From contig NC_057316.1 of NCBI RefSeq assembly GCF_000687475.1, positions 6,758,001 through 6,822,000 of the forward strand: DNA of 64,000 nt, in the 5' to 3' direction. The position numbers were made by a program, and so were the translations under genes. The notes under the pieces are model-generated. The model made no database searches, was not told the origin of the DNA, and saw only the letters and a list, made by a program, of their open reading frames with translations. This DNA comes from Ustilaginoidea virens. Its lineage: Eukaryota; Ascomycota; Sordariomycetes; Hypocreales; Clavicipitaceae. Positions 46,101 through 57,719 of the stretch are shown here, piece after piece; position 1 is the first letter of the stretch, and each line of letters starts with the position of its first letter.

Positions 46101-47752
46101 CAAACTTGATGATGACCGAATCCTGCTTCGGGACGGATTCTCTTGATTTGCGTTGCAAACGCCGGGGGGGTTTTGCAACCAAGGCTGAGGGTCTACGAAG
46201 AAGCGTTGTGGAAAACCAAAACCTGCACCTTTTGACGCATCCCCTCAAGAGTTGAAATCACGCTACGCAAAGCTGCGTTTTCTCTCAACTGCAATGCCGC
46301 TTTTACCGGCGCTTCTGCTGAATGATTCTCTGGAAGCTGAAGCTGGGTTGCTGGCGCCCAATGAGGAGAGAAAAAGGCGTCGAGATGGGCTTCACTTCAA
46401 GTGGACGGGCCAGAGTGTGGGCGACGAAAGCGCACTCTTGCCCGACTACTGGGCCTTGCATGACCACAAGACCTGCGCAAAGGGCCGGGATATCGCGTCC
46501 AGCAAGCCGAACGACCATGGTGACACGGAGCTTGCCAGCCAGTCCCGACGACTCGGCATGTCCAGCCAACACGATCCCTCTATTTTCCCTTGTAACAACA
46601 ACGTATCATGAACGCACAAAAGTCTGTTCAGAGGCGGCCTCGATTGCCGCATTATTTCCTTTATCTTCTGAACCCCGCCGGAGGTTTTTTTTTTTTTCTA
46701 TTACCTTTACCTTTACCTTTACCTCTCCACCGCAAGGGTAAAGCTGCGAGAAACAAAATAAAAGACCTCTGCGGCCTGTATCTCTATAACTCACGTCGAC
46801 TGGTCGGTCGTCCTAATGCATTTTCTTTGTCCTTGGATACATCATGGTATATTGGTGGCGCACGAATGGCGCCCTGGGATCTGAAAGGAGGCCGGTCGGT
46901 TTCCACAAATGACTTGACATGACGCGTCTGCTGTAATATATTCATTGGAGGAGCAAGCATAGCGCTCAGAGCCTCCTGGAGTTTTTCTTCTTTCAAAAAG
47001 GTCTCGCCACCAGCGACCTCGCGCGGCATCAAACTACGTGGGAATGCGGTTGGTGTTGGTTGGTGCTGGTTGGCTGGTTAGTTTGGTTTTTTTTTTTTTT
47101 TGTCTTTCTTATACACAAGTTGATTTCATGCCTGGGAAGAGACAGGCGTGTGGGAGATGGCGGCTTCTTGGGTATGCAATTGGGGACTTGGATACTGTTA
47201 CATATGAATTGTTGCATGGCAGCCGAGGCGAATAAAAGGCGCGTTTTTTTTTAAAAGAGGTAGTGCCCGTTTGCTGGCTTGCAGCTCGTGAGCAGCTGAT
47301 GAGCACCTTCTGGTTGCCCTGCGTTGCGTTGATCGGGGGATCTGGAACCGTTGTCGTGCTACGTCTGGGACTCTTGTGCCATGATACCCTCGACCAACCG
47401 TAAGCCGCATGCTTGTTTTGCCTTTGTGCTCGCCTCGCCAGCAGCTCGGGATCTCCTCCGGCTACCTCGGCCATATCAGATGTCGCCAACGTCGGAAGCA
47501 GGACGAATGGAGGAGCGGCATACGTGGTTGGCAAAAATGCATGATACAACGGTGACGCCATCGGGTGCGGCCTGCAGAAAGCCAAGGCAAGCCGACGGCG
47601 ACAAGAACCTCGGCCGTGGAACCAACTGCCCACCTCCCACCTCAACTCACTCCCAACCCGGAACCAGCACGGATTTTGGCAGCTTCTGGCCCCGTTTCTG
47701 GCTTGGCAAGCAAGGAATCGAATCGAGAGAAAAGCAAGCGCTTCAGAACGCG
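46101..47752. other. Intergenic region
   Basis: 3' flank of the PNG1-like gene, a (CCTTTA)-type repeat at about 46703-46725, TTGGTGCTGG repeats and a T run at 47048-47101, then the upstream region of the next plus-strand gene. An 82-residue minus ORF at 46784-47032 has a plausible composition but no recognised homologue. I do not call it. Confidence 0.5.
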
Positions 47753-48962
47753 ATGGTGACGACAAGATCACAAAAGTCCAGCAGCGACCGTGCCGAGCCC
47801 AAGGGGGCAACGGACGAGCACGGCGCGTCCCGCGCGAGCGACCAAAGGGCGAGGCGGAACCTCAAGACGAGCCGGCGCTCCAGAGGCCAGAAGCGGCACG
47901 ACGACGCCCCCTCGGCGGGCAAGCAAGCGCGCCGGAGGACGGCGCAGAACCCAGCAACAACAGCAACAACAACATCATCATCAACAGCAACAAACGGCGG
48001 CGCCCGGACCGTGCTAGAAAAGGGCATCATGTACTACTTCGTCCGGGCCCGGGTGGACACGGACACGCCCAAATCGATCGACGACATCGCGAGAGGCTAC
48101 CTCATCCTCCGCCCGGTGCCGCAGGAGGCAAGGCTCCGGGACGGCCCGCTGGCCCGGCGGCCGTCGCGGCTGATCGCCCTGCCCAAGAAGGTGCTCCCGG
48201 GGAGCGCAAAGGATCGGTTCATGGCGTTTGTGGAGAAGGCGGAGGCGGGGGACGACGAGATCCGGGAGCAGTTCCTCGAGGGGCACGAGTACGAGACCAA
48301 GACGGCGGGCCATCGCCGGCGGCCGGATGCCACGCCGGTGGGGGAGGGCGTCTACGTGCTCACCGCGACGGGGAGGGAGAGCCACCTGTCGTACGTGGTG
48401 ACGGTGCCGAGCGAGATGGGCGACTTGCAGCGGGCCGTGGGGCTGAAGCCGCGGGGGAGCCTCCTCATCAGCAGCAAGAACCCGGAGTTCAAGGGCCCGG
48501 CAAGCGCGCGGCTGCCAGCGGGGCCGGACTTCCCCAAGGAGTGAGTGATTTGCCTGCCTGGCCGTGTTTGTGCGCGTGCTCCGGCACTGGCGTGGCTTTG
48601 CTGTGCTGTGCTGTGCTGTGCTGTGCTGTGCTGACAGACGTCCTCGATTCGTTTTTTTCGGCAGGGTTCTCGCCAAGTTCAGGTCGTTGCGATGGGCGCC
48701 CACGCAGCCCGAGTTTCTGGACTACCCCCGCGCGCAGGTGCTGCTGATTGGGGACAAGACGCCGCTGGGCAAGGAGGTCGAGGAGGGCACGGGGGACGCC
48801 GATGCCGACGCCGACGACGCGGTGGGCGCTCTGGACGAGCTGGAGGACTACGACGTCCGCCGGATGAGGCACCTGTCCGAGGACGAGTCCGAGGCCATCT
48901 ACCGGGATCTGCACAGCCAGGCGTCTTCGCTGCCCGGCATCCAGAAGGAGCTGCTGCGGTGA
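47753..48962 (+). CDS. Conserved ascomycete nuclear protein (annotated in some fungi as BTB-type transcription factor)
   Basis: Exons 47753-48540 and 48665-48962 give 361 residues. The first ~85 are basic and low-complexity (RRSRGQKRH, KQARRRTAQN), suggesting nuclear location. The rest is a conserved fungal module: LEKGIMYYFVRARVDTDTPKSIDDIARGYLILRPVP, SRLIALPKKVLPGSAKDRFMAFVEKAEAGDDEI, GHEYETKTAGHRRRPDATPVGEGVYVLTATGRESHLSYVVTVPSEMGDLQ, then FRSLRWAPTQPEFLDYPRAQVLLIGD. I recognise this module from Pezizomycotina proteomes, where its label as BTB factor is not obviously supported by the sequence. Function is unknown. The intron is GT-AG and contains six CTGTG pentamers (48601-48630). The ATG at 47753 was chosen because sequence upstream lacks family resemblance. 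Confidence 0.82.
48601..48630 (+). repeat. Intronic CTGTG pentanucleotide array, six units
   Basis: Six exact CTGTG units inside the intron of the preceding gene, about 35 bp before its acceptor. Confidence 0.9.
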
Positions 48963-49475
48963 GGGGCGAGGGGGGGGGGCGCTCGCACCTGGTTTGTTTG
49001 CTTGGCGGAAAGGGTGGGTGGCGGGGGGGGGGGGGGAAGGGGGGCGCCAATTCAAGTCTGGTCGGCTATTGATGCCCTGGCGAGTTCGATTGCCGCGATG
49101 ATGATGATGACGGTGATGGCTTGCGCGAGACGTCGATGGGTTGTTGTTGTGGCCAAGACGAATGGTGACACAGTGCTTGCACTGTCAGGCCGGCACTGTG
49201 TCGTCGGCATATGCAATGCTTGCCCAGCCGTTTTCGTTGCGTTGCCTTTGTACTCCGTACTCCGTACTCCTTAACGCGCCCGGACGCGAAGTCGCGTCAA
49301 TCTGGTCCCCTCGCCTCCCGCTCGCCCCGGGCCTTTTGCATATATCAACGATTGACGCCTCGTCAACCAGATCGACGACCGCCCTGCATACATAACAATA
49401 CATAACCAAGCATTCTCGTCTGCCCGCGTCATTCTCCCCCGCTGCCACGCCTCAGACGTCCCTCACCCCCCCAAC
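48963..49475. other. Intergenic region with overlapping GTACTCCGTA copies
   Basis: It holds G runs at 48970-48979 and 49024-49035, an inverted ACAGTGC/GCACTGT pair at about 49169-49200, and overlapping complements of TACGGAGTAC at 49250-49266, about 210 bp upstream of the next start. No gene seen. Confidence 0.6.
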
Positions 49476-50204
49476 ATGACTCTCAAGCGCAAGCGATCAG
49501 AGCCCGAGCTGTGCTCCTCGCCCTCCTCCGTCCTCAGCTCCCCGCCCAGCCTCGGCGGCCGTCCCGTCCCCCCCCACGCCTTCTTCAACATGCCGCCCGC
49601 CCACCTCAACAGTCGAACATTCAAGCGGAGCCGCGACAACAGACCGCCGGAAGAGCAGGTGCACCGTACGTCTGTCCAGCCCCCAATCCCTCTCTCCCCC
49701 AGGCAAACGACCCCCTTCCCCGACGCGAAAAAACTCACCGTGACCTCTGTGGCAGAGCACACGTTGGACCTGCTGTACTCGGCGCAGCAGCGGCACCACC
49801 AGCACACCAGGCGGGATGCTCGGGCGCCGTCGCCGTCGCCGTCGCCGTTGCCGTTGCCGCCGGACCGTGCGCGCGCCCACCCGCACGCGCCGAGCAGGCA
49901 GGGCTCTCTGCACAGCTTCTGGGACATAGCTTCGTCGCCGGCCGCGGGCCCGTCGTGCCTGCTGGCTGAGCGGTCGGGTCCTTGCCTGCCTTGCCTGGTG
50001 GCCCCGGCGAGCTGCGAGGACTGCGGGGCGGGCCTCGACGGCGCGGAGCCGGAAAGCCTGCCGTGCGGCGCCTGCGGGAAATGCGTCTGCTTCAGCTGCT
50101 CGGTCAGCGATCTGGGGGAGCGGAAGAGGTGCCTGCAGTGTGCGGGGAGGAAGCCGTGGACGGGGGGGTTCGGCTGCGCCGGTGCTGGCGTGTCTATTTG
50201 CTAG
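49476..50204 (+). CDS. Small fungal Cys-rich (zinc-ribbon-like) protein of unknown function
   Basis: Exons 49476-49665 and 49756-50204 give 212 residues. It begins MTLKRKRSEPEL with a basic patch. The join restores EEQVHQHTLDLLYSAQQ, and SLHSFWDI follows at ~140. The C-terminal third has paired cysteines: CLPC, CEDC, CGACGKCVCFSCSVSDLGERKRCLQC, consistent with two zinc sites. I recognise the arrangement (basic N-terminus, HTLDLLYSAQ helix, SLHSFW, Cys-rich end) from other ascomycetes' hypothetical proteins but no role is known to me. The RK-rich start suggests nuclear location, which is inference. The intron is GT-AG. Confidence 0.78.
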   Translation: MTLKRKRSEPELCSSPSSVLSSPPSLGGRPVPPHAFFNMPPAHLNSRTFKRSRDNRPPEEQVHRTSVQPPIPLSPRQTTPFPDAKKLTVTSVAEHTLDLLYSAQQRHHQHTRRDARAPSPSPSPLPLPPDRARAHPHAPSRQGSLHSFWDIASSPAAGPSCLLAERSGPCLPCLVAPASCEDCGAGLDGAEPESLPCGACGKCVCFSCSVSDLGERKRCLQCAGRKPWTGGFGCAGAGVSIC

Positions 50205-50668
50205 GCGGGGGATGTGCATCATGGAGAACTGGCCCATCGGGCTGAAGCACATTGGCCTTGCGTTGCGGGGCGTTTTTTTTTTCCTTTTTCCTTGTTTAGT
50301 TCTTTCCTGGGGGCCTCCTCTTTGGAGCTGTCGTCATGGGCGTTGAGGGAGAAAATATATATATAGATTTGGGCTGGAGTGGGCACGGATATGGGGGTTA
50401 TATGGACGGTCGGGTCGCATTGGGGAATACGACGGTTGGTTACGACTTTAGAATACATGACGCATGGTTCAGTTGCATGGCGAAAACAGGCTTCGTAGCG
50501 GGCCAATTCTCGAATTCCGTAGGCAAAGGCTCCTTTTTACTCTTTACGCTTTCAAGCTAGGTCAAGAGAGCGTACAGAGGGCTGCTTTGCTATCGAGAAG
50601 ATTGATATAATATTAATACATATATTCTGGCTCACCCAACGCAAGCGAAACGATATTCGTGGCAACAA
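50205..50668. other. Intergenic region between convergent genes
   Basis: 3' flanks with a T run at 50273-50282 and AT-rich sequence near 50600-50630. No gene seen. Confidence 0.6.
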
Positions 50669-51638
50669 TTAGCCCCGCCGACGAGTGGTAGGCCCCTTCC
50701 TTGGAGTCGCAGTCGACGTGGCCTCGACTTCGACCGGCTTGGCCTTGGCCACCTTGCCCTTGCCTTTGCCTTTGCCCTTGCCCTGGGCCTTTGGCGACGG
50801 AGCGTTCCAGTAGTAGACCATCTGGGTGGCAAGCACAGCATTGAGCAGGAAGCCAGAAATGAAGCCGTAGAGGATGAGTTTGTCGTCAACCTCCTGCAAC
50901 GTGGTAAAGATGCGAGACAGGGAACCGGCGAGGTAGTTGAAGACCTGCAGCAAAGGCGTGTTAGCGGCCGAAGCGGAACGAGCCACGGCAGGGAAGAAGA
51001 CCGTGAAACAACAACAACAACAACAACAAGACGCGACTCACGGCAAAGGCGCTGAGCTGACCGGTGCCGCCTTGCTGGTAAATGGCAAGGATCTGGGGAA
51101 CCTTGCTCGCCACGCCGAGCGCACCAGCCCCGGCTTGGAGATAGCTGAGCGTCTTCATGTCCAGCACGTTGCCGGCAAACAGGCAGGCGGCGCTGCCGGC
51201 CAGGGCGGCAACCAGAACAGCAGCCACGGTCGCTCTGCCGCTGTAGTTGAGGACGAGGACCGAAATGACGACGTTTTGGCCCATGATCAGGGCCGTCTCG
51301 CCAAAGGTGCTAAAGGGGAACCCGTTGCGGACATTGTACGCCAGCGTGATGAGGTAGGCGCTCGTCTCGAGAAGGTAGGAGAGGAAAGACACGCCCTCGG
51401 CCGACCTGGAGCGGACGAGCTTGACGATCTGCGGCACCTTGACGACGGACGAGGCGGCAATGATGCCGATGCCGAGGCCCTTGCTGACTGCGTACTTGAC
51501 GCATTCGGTGTTTTCGACGTCGACGTCGAGGACAAGCGCCTGGTAGCACTCTTCGCCGACGATGGACACGCCGAGGTCGCGAATAGGGGTGGGCAGGTTG
51601 CGGGTGATGGGCTGAACGGCCGATCGCAGGGCGTCCAT
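50669..51638 (-). CDS. MPDU1-type PQ-loop protein (mannose-P-dolichol utilisation)
   Basis: Minus-strand exons 51638-51042 and 50944-50669 give 290 residues. It is a multi-pass ER membrane protein with two PQ-loop motifs (SSVVKVPQIVKLVRSRSAEGVSF and GVASKVPQILAIYQQGGTGQLSAF). Family members allow use of dolichol-phosphate-mannose and -glucose in N-glycan and GPI synthesis. Other supporting strings are YNVRNGFPFSTFGETALIMGQN and SLSRIFTTLQEVDDKLILYGFISGFLLNAVLATQMVYYW. The tail has KG repeats (AQGKGKGKGKGKVAKAK) and is basic, an ER-retention-like feature. The intron is GT-AG with a GCTAAC branch site and contains a CAA-repeat complement (51007-51029). An A27 tract (51695-51721) lies 57 bp upstream of the ATG. 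Confidence 0.93.
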
Positions 51639-51694
51639 CGTCTCGTACTTTGGGGGGGGGATTGAGCCGTCGGGGGAAATGCCGAGGGTATTTG

Positions 51695-51725
<31 letters not shown>

Positions 51726-53201
51726 GCCGGTTGGAATGGGGCAGAGAGGGACTTCGGACGAAAAGTAAAAGAGGTGCTGACGTTGTGCGACGCACCCGCG
51801 GACAAGCGTGGCAAGGGATTGACGGGGTTCGAAAAGTTCAATCCAGCCCTGAGATGCAATGCAATGCAAGCTTGCGATGCTGGTCTGGTTGCTTCTGACT
51901 GACTCCCTGAGCTGGGAAAACCGGGGATTTGCGACAAGCGCATCAAGACCAAGACGACGGGGGATCTTTGGTGGGGCTGCCTACCCTGTATCAATAAATG
52001 GCTGGTTGGTTGGTGCAACGGAGCAGGTGGCCGGGTTCACTTGCGTGACAGCTGACATGACGCCATCGAGTTGCACCTGCCAAGGGCACCCACCGAGGCA
52101 GGTTGCCGCCCGTTTAGAAGAGATGCTGCTCTGACGGTTGTCTGCAACTGCGGCTCGGGTGTTGGGCAAGGGACACACTCGGAGCTGGAGTCGATGCTTA
52201 CCCTGCTGGCTCCCTGTCCGATGATAGCAGCATTTTGATCCGGCCTAACTTGAACGCAGCGATTCCAGAAGGGTGGCAAGCAGTTGCAGGCCAGTGGCAG
52301 GCAAGAGCGTGCTTTCCAGGTCGGACGTTGTTTGCTGTTGGTTTGAAAGCAGTGAGCGAGCACCTCCTGCTCGGAACTTGATTGGGTGGTCCGTGGATGG
52401 ACTGTGGGACGGACTGCGTGTGGGCGCATGCGTGACAAAAAAGGTGACGACGGGTCGGGGCATCAGTCAGCCATCAGCCACCTCTTTGTTCTCCTCTGCA
52501 AGTCTGCAAGATGGCAACCACCCAGGCCTCCAACTTGGGCAGGCGCCGCCGTCTCTGTCAAACCACGTTCACGGGTCACATTGGACATTCGCGACTACCT
52601 AGCTTGCAACGATTCCCCACTTCGAATCATCCCCACCCCCACCCCCACCCCACGGGCGCGGGCACGGCGCAGAGGAAGGAGCCCACCCATCCTCACCCTG
52701 GCCGTGCACCTAGCACCCGGTACTCTGAGGCTTTGCTCCGTCCCTTCCATCGACTTCCAGCTGTACGGATACCGTGCCCAACGTTGGTCGGTCACCTTTA
52801 CTGAGCGTTTTCGCCTTTGGGCACGCAAAACACCTTGCTTGACATGCAACATGCACTTCCAAAACACTTCCTGTTTTGCTTTCGCTTCCCGTCTATACGT
52901 CCCTCCGTCTCTTGTTGTCAGCATCCCCGTGTTCCCACCGTCCACACCAACCCTGCGGGATTTGTTGTTTACCGTCTGCGCCCGTCACCGTCCGTCATCT
53001 TGCGTCCCCTGCTCGATGCAACTTCTTGACGGCGTGCTGGCCCCAGCTGTCTTGGACGGGTTGATATAGCCCGAACGTCCCGTTGGTGCCCGGGCCCATA
53101 ACGATAAATACCAACAACTTTCTTCACGTCGAGTTCCTCTTCCCCGTGACGCCGTCTTGACCAGCCAAGCCCCTTCTCCTGCCACCCTCACCGCTTCGCA
53201 C

Positions 53202-53248
<47 letters not shown>

Positions 53249-53262
53249 GAGGCGGGATCGCC
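51639..53262. other. Divergent intergenic region between the MPDU1 and DUF7514-like genes
   Basis: It holds A27 at 51695-51721, (CACCCC)n at about 52631-52652, and a (GA)n tract at 53204-53247 ending 15 bp before the next start. The 227-residue ORF at 52386-53069 is compositionally odd and not called. Confidence 0.55.
53204..53247 (+). repeat. (GA)22 tract immediately upstream of a start codon
   Basis: Uninterrupted GA dinucleotides, with ATG at 53263, so the tract lies in the 5' leader or core promoter. Confidence 0.9.
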
Positions 53263-53407
53263 ATGGCGTCACCATACTCTGATGCGACGCCTGGTTCAGC
53301 TGTTCAGTATGCCTACATGTTCGAGAAGGATAAAGGCCCGACCAAACAGCTTGATTCGCTTCTGCGAGCGATTGCCCGCCACGTGGTACGAGATGGCTGC
53401 CTTTTTC

Positions 53408-53438
<31 letters not shown>

Positions 53439-55313
53439 GTTTGTTGCTCCTGTACATACATGGCCAATCTTTGCGCGATATCTGCCAAACACCCCCCCTG
53501 CATGCATTAACTTGCTCGCTTCTCGCAGATTCTGGAAATCGGCGACAAGGCAGAGACGCATCTGACGCCGAGTAAACTGGCCGCCTTTTACAAAGCAGTC
53601 GGCGGCAACTACGACTGTAAGCAAGCATCAACTCTAGCTTCGCCCCTTCGCCAAGCTAACTCAAGCTGTCCAACATGGTAAGCTCTCTTCGTGGATATGC
53701 CGCACTCGGCCATCTCGTACATGTGGCAAGTTACAGGATGCCAGCACACACTGCAGCCTACGGGAAACGACTTTGAAGCGCCCTCCATCCCCGCCCTCAC
53801 ATTCCGTGGCTTCTCCAGGTGGGAGTCGCTGGAAATCCTGCTGGGACCTGAGGAGCACGTCCCATTCATCCAGTACGCCGTCAAGAACTGGAACCTGAGG
53901 CATCCAGAAACCGGCCAAGACTTCCCCGCCGATCTGCCGGCCAGCTGCTTTCCCGCCCAGGCTGATCAAGATGTTGATCGCTGGCACAAGACGTGCGCTG
54001 CCAAGTTGTGGACGGCGGCCGAGTCCTCCTCGTCCAAGGATGAGGGCACGCACCCCAAGCCCTCGCCTTCCAACGAGAAACCCGAACCAAAGTTTGCCCA
54101 CGTCCATGTGCATGCTCGAGAAGCCTTTGCGTCGGCTTCTTCGTCGCGGACGAGACCAACGGATGGGGGTTATTTCGCAAGACCCATGTCGTACGCACAC
54201 ATCCCTTCAAGATACGCTAGCCAACGCAGACCTGAGAGATCCCCCGATAGATTTCGCCGCGATACACCTCTGAACGACAGGGGGCGGAGAAGAAGCTTCT
54301 CTGATCATGCCGCTGCCGAGCACGCAACGGATCCAACACCTTCGCGTGGCTATTCCCCGGCGTACTCTGATGCCAAGGTGAAGAAAACAAGCGAGGGCCG
54401 GAGACACAGCCACCCTAGACAGCCGTCGTATTCCGAGTCCTCGGACGAGAAACCGGGGCAAGACCACCGCGATAAGCGGCGTCATCACCTCGACTCTCCA
54501 CCGCCTCCGTCGGTACGAAGATTTATGCGCGGGCATGGCACTGCGCAGGCCCAGGGGCTCTCCAATGGCTCGTCTAGTCCGCGCCCGTCACGGCTGGATA
54601 CGAGAACGGACGAGACAAAGAGGGCCAACGGGCCGAGCCCGCTGGACTCTCTGCGCACCAAGCTGTCAGAGACGGTAAGCAGCATTCTTCCCAACGGGCT
54701 GAGCTCTGATCGCCCACGACCTGGGTCGAGACAAAACTCGGGAACAGGGGCCGTCAGACCACGAAGAAGCCGCGAGCACCTGCGGTCATCAAGGTTGAGT
54801 CGAAGCTACTCGGGCACGGACACGGATGATTCCGACGGAGGCGGGCTTCCGGAAAGCGATGCCCGGAGAAGACGTAGAATACTGGAAGAACGCGAAAGAG
54901 AGAGTGAGAAGGAGAGGGAGCGGGAGCGGGAGCGGGAGCGGGAGCGGGAGCGGGACAGGGACAGGGACCGGTATCTGAGGGGCCAGGCGCGAGAGGACTG
55001 GGACGTCGACAGGGAGCAGCAAGCTGCCACCATGAGAAGAGAAAAGAGTTATTTGCGGCGTCGAGAGACGCAGAGAAGGACCAGCAGCCACGCTGACGTC
55101 GACCGACAGCGAGAACCCCCGGAATGGGAGCCGCGAGATCGCCAAGATCGCCAAGATCGCCAAGATCGCCAACGGGAGCGGGAGCGAGACAGGGAACGAT
55201 TCAGGGACGAGAGGAGGAAATGGGGTAGGAGACCGTCGCCGGACATTGACCTGACCAGCCCTGCCGCCGCCATGGCGAGCAGGCAAGCACATGCTCAGGC
55301 AGCGTATAGCTGA
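53263..55313 (+). CDS. DUF7514-like fungal protein with Arg/Glu/Asp-rich tail
   Basis: Exons 53263-53385, 53529-53616 and 53683-55313 give 613 residues. The N-terminal ~190 residues are a globular fungal domain: YAYMFEKDKGPTKQLDSLLRAIARHV, EIGDKAETHLTPSKLAAFYKAVGGNYD, SLFVDMPHSAISYMWQVTGCQHTLQP, FEAPSIPALTFRGFSRWESLEILLGPEEHVPFIQYAVKNW. I place it with the DUF7514 family by overall pattern; function is unknown. The rest is disordered and highly charged: Ser/Arg/Pro-rich, then alternating Arg-Glu and Arg-Asp at ~405-435 and Asp-Arg-Gln repeats at ~495-510. Such mixed-charge RE/RD tails are common in nuclear-speckle and splicing-linked proteins (inference only). The second intron's acceptor is AAG; a different third-exon start is possible. 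Confidence 0.82.
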
Positions 55314-56470
55314 CCGAGCCAGGAGGCAGGCGAGGCAGGCGAGGCAGGCGAGGCAGGGGCAATGCAGCGAGCGACGGCTCTTTCTTTGCCGAAGCAGTCT
55401 TTGATTAGGTGCGGCATGTAGTATGCGGCACGGGACTCTTTTTGGAGGCAATTTCTCGGCACATTTATCTACGGACTGGGTACAGGGTACACACGCAAGC
55501 AACTTCCAAGGTGCCTGCTTTCAATACAAGCAAGCGCCAGCAGCCTGCTCAGAAGCCGTCTGGTCGCAGGTTACGGAAGGCCGCACGGTGGTGTTTGCAC
55601 CTCGTGAAGCCACACGGCGACCAAAGGGTCTGCTGGCTGGTTGACTTTGATACTGGCCAGTTGTTGCTGTTGTTGCTGCCTAGACACATGCATAGCTCGC
55701 CTTTTCCCCCGCAGCCTGGCCTGGCCTGGCCTGGCCTGGCTTGGCCTGGCTTGGGCCCCAGGGTGCCAGGTACCTACCTACCTTAGAGGTAAGTAACAGC
55801 AGGTACCTGGTACCAGACATTGATGCTCTCTGGACCCCAGATTTGGCTAGAGCCAGCCAGGACTCAGGAGTCAGACTCACCCACAAGGACCCGCCGACCC
55901 GCCCCGTGGCGAAACCTAATGCTCTGGCTCTGGCTCTGGCTCTGGCGTCTGGGCTCGCTCTGGAATGGAACATGAATGCATCAGCATCAATCGATCTTTG
56001 CAAACTCGCCAACCCACGTTATGCGCCCTCGTGCTCTCCCGCCAAACTGACCCGCCGCCCCTTTTATTCTTGCCTTGTTATTTCATCTCTTTTGAGTACT
56101 TTTTTCTTTTATTTTTCTTTTATTTTTCTTATTTATTTTTCTTATTTTTATTTTTCTTCATCTTTTGAGTGTTTTGCCGGCGTCGTGAGCGGCTTGCCCG
56201 GCCCGAGATCGTAGTCCTTGCTGATCTCGTGCCTCTTCTGCCTTTTGTCTCTGGCGTCTCAGACGGTCTGGTCTGTCTGTCCCCGGAGTCGTCCAGACGC
56301 AGGACGCTGGAAAAGCTCGGACGTCTACGCCCGACCCCCCGGACCCCTTCGCCTCGTCTCGCTCACGCCTGGCCTCGCCTTGCCCTCCCTTCCTTCCCAC
56401 CTCCTGCCCCGTGTCGTTGTCGTCGCCTGCTTGCTACCTCGCCTCAACACTCGAACCCTCCACCGACGCT
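55314..56470. other. Intergenic region with CCTGG, GGCTCT and TTTTATTTTTC repeats
   Basis: It holds GGCAGGCGA units at 55326-55355, CCTGG pentamers at 55715-55754, interleaved GGTACC strings at 55769-55812, GGCTCT hexamers at 55921-55946, and a T/A-rich TTTTATTTTTC array at 56098-56160. No gene seen. Confidence 0.6.
55715..55754 (+). repeat. CCTGG pentanucleotide array
   Basis: About eight CCTGG/CTTGG units in tandem, the last ones with T for C. Confidence 0.85.
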
Positions 56471-57059
56471 ATGAAGGGGCGTCCCGTTGAAGACCTGGTG
56501 TACGACCAGCTCTTCGCCAAGCCCAAGGCCAGCGATCCGCCAAACTTCCAGGCCTTCCTGCAGCGCAACCTCATCACCGAGGTCCGCCAGGAGACGCAGG
56601 CCTTTTACGGCCACCTCGACACCCAGGAGGCCAAGTACCCGGGCCTCGACTACACGCACAAGACGCACCGCATCCGCCTCTGGAGATGGCCGTGGCACAG
56701 GCGCCTCTTCCGCGCCTTTGACGCCCTGCGCCTGACCCCGGCCGAGATCGGCTCCCTGACCAAGTGGGAGGGCACCAAATGGGCCAAGGACAAGTTCGAG
56801 AAGGAGCAGGGCGTCGTCATCAGGGACACCACCGCCGACGACATTTCCGACTGGGTCCGGCCGAGCGAGGCCGTCGACGACGCGGACGGCGAGCGCTCGC
56901 CACCGGCAGCGGCAGCGGCAGCGGCAGCGGCAGCAAATATCGTCGAGCGCGAGCGGCCCGGCACAACCCGGACCGTCGGACGAGGCCTCCCGGGAGACGA
57001 CGGCGAGGAGGAGGAGGAGGAGCAGGAAGAGGAGCAGGTCTCGGCCCTGGAGGAAGAGA

Positions 57060-57121
<62 letters not shown>

Positions 57122-57568
57122 TTTGAGAGCGTCGGGGTCGACTTGAACGAGCGGCTGCGCGACCGGGCCACTCGCCGCGAGGCCGGGGACACGACCCTGG
57201 TGCTCGACGAGGAGTGGGAGCAGTGGCTCAAGAACGCCATCGACTCGGGCGAGCTGACCCTCCTGACGGAGCAGATGACGGAGCAGATGCTGAGCCGGGT
57301 GTCCAGCATGGTCGACATCCCGGCCGCGCTGATCCCCCCGGGCATGCTCAGCGCCGCCCGCTCCGGCCAGTGGGCAGAAATCCCCGAGGGCCTGCACCCC
57401 ATGCTGGCGCGGGCGCTGGTAGCCGAGACCCGCCAGGCCAGCCCGGCCTCTCGCCGCCGGCGCTCCGTGTCCGACGCCGCCCGCCGACTGCCCGTGCCCG
57501 TGCCCGTGCCTGTGCCGCGAACGCCCCGCCCGACCATACGTCTCCCGAGTGCCCAGGACGCCTTTTAG
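56471..57568 (+). CDS. Conserved-looking fungal protein with a long Asp tract, function unknown
   Basis: Single exon, 365 residues from MKGRPVEDLVYDQLFAKP. The first ~155 residues look globular (FQAFLQRNLITEVRQETQAFYGHLDTQEAKYPGLDYTHKTHRIRLWRWPWHRRLF; LTKWEGTKWAKDKFEKEQGV; DDISDWVRPSE). Then comes a Ser/Ala/Glu-rich acidic region with an Asp tract of about twenty residues at ~198-220, coded by GAC repeats. A second globular part follows (WEQWLKNAIDSGELTLLTEQMTEQMLSRVSSMVDIPAALIPPGMLSAARSGQWAEIPEGLHPMLARALVAETRQ). I do not recognise a domain. Tryptophan-rich, ordered parts on both sides of the tract argue it is a real gene. The long antisense ORF is the shadow of this one. Confidence 0.7.
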
Positions 57569-57719
57569 GCGGGACGCCTAAACTCTCGCTGAGGGGGAAG
57601 AACAATGGCGAGGGACGGAGGAAGAGGAGAAGTTGTGAAGGGAATTTCCAGCCAAGCGAGGAAGAAGAAGAGGAGAAGTTGTGAAGGGAATTTTCAGCCA
57701 AGCAAAGAAGAAGAAGTAG

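Noticed and set aside
46784..47032. 82-residue minus-strand ORF
   Set aside because: Composition is protein-like but there is no homologue I recognise, no intron evidence and no conserved motif.
52386..53069. 227-codon ORF in the MPDU1/DUF7514 spacer
   Set aside because: Contains CACCCC microsatellite translation (PTPTPTP) and otherwise unrelated low-information sequence.
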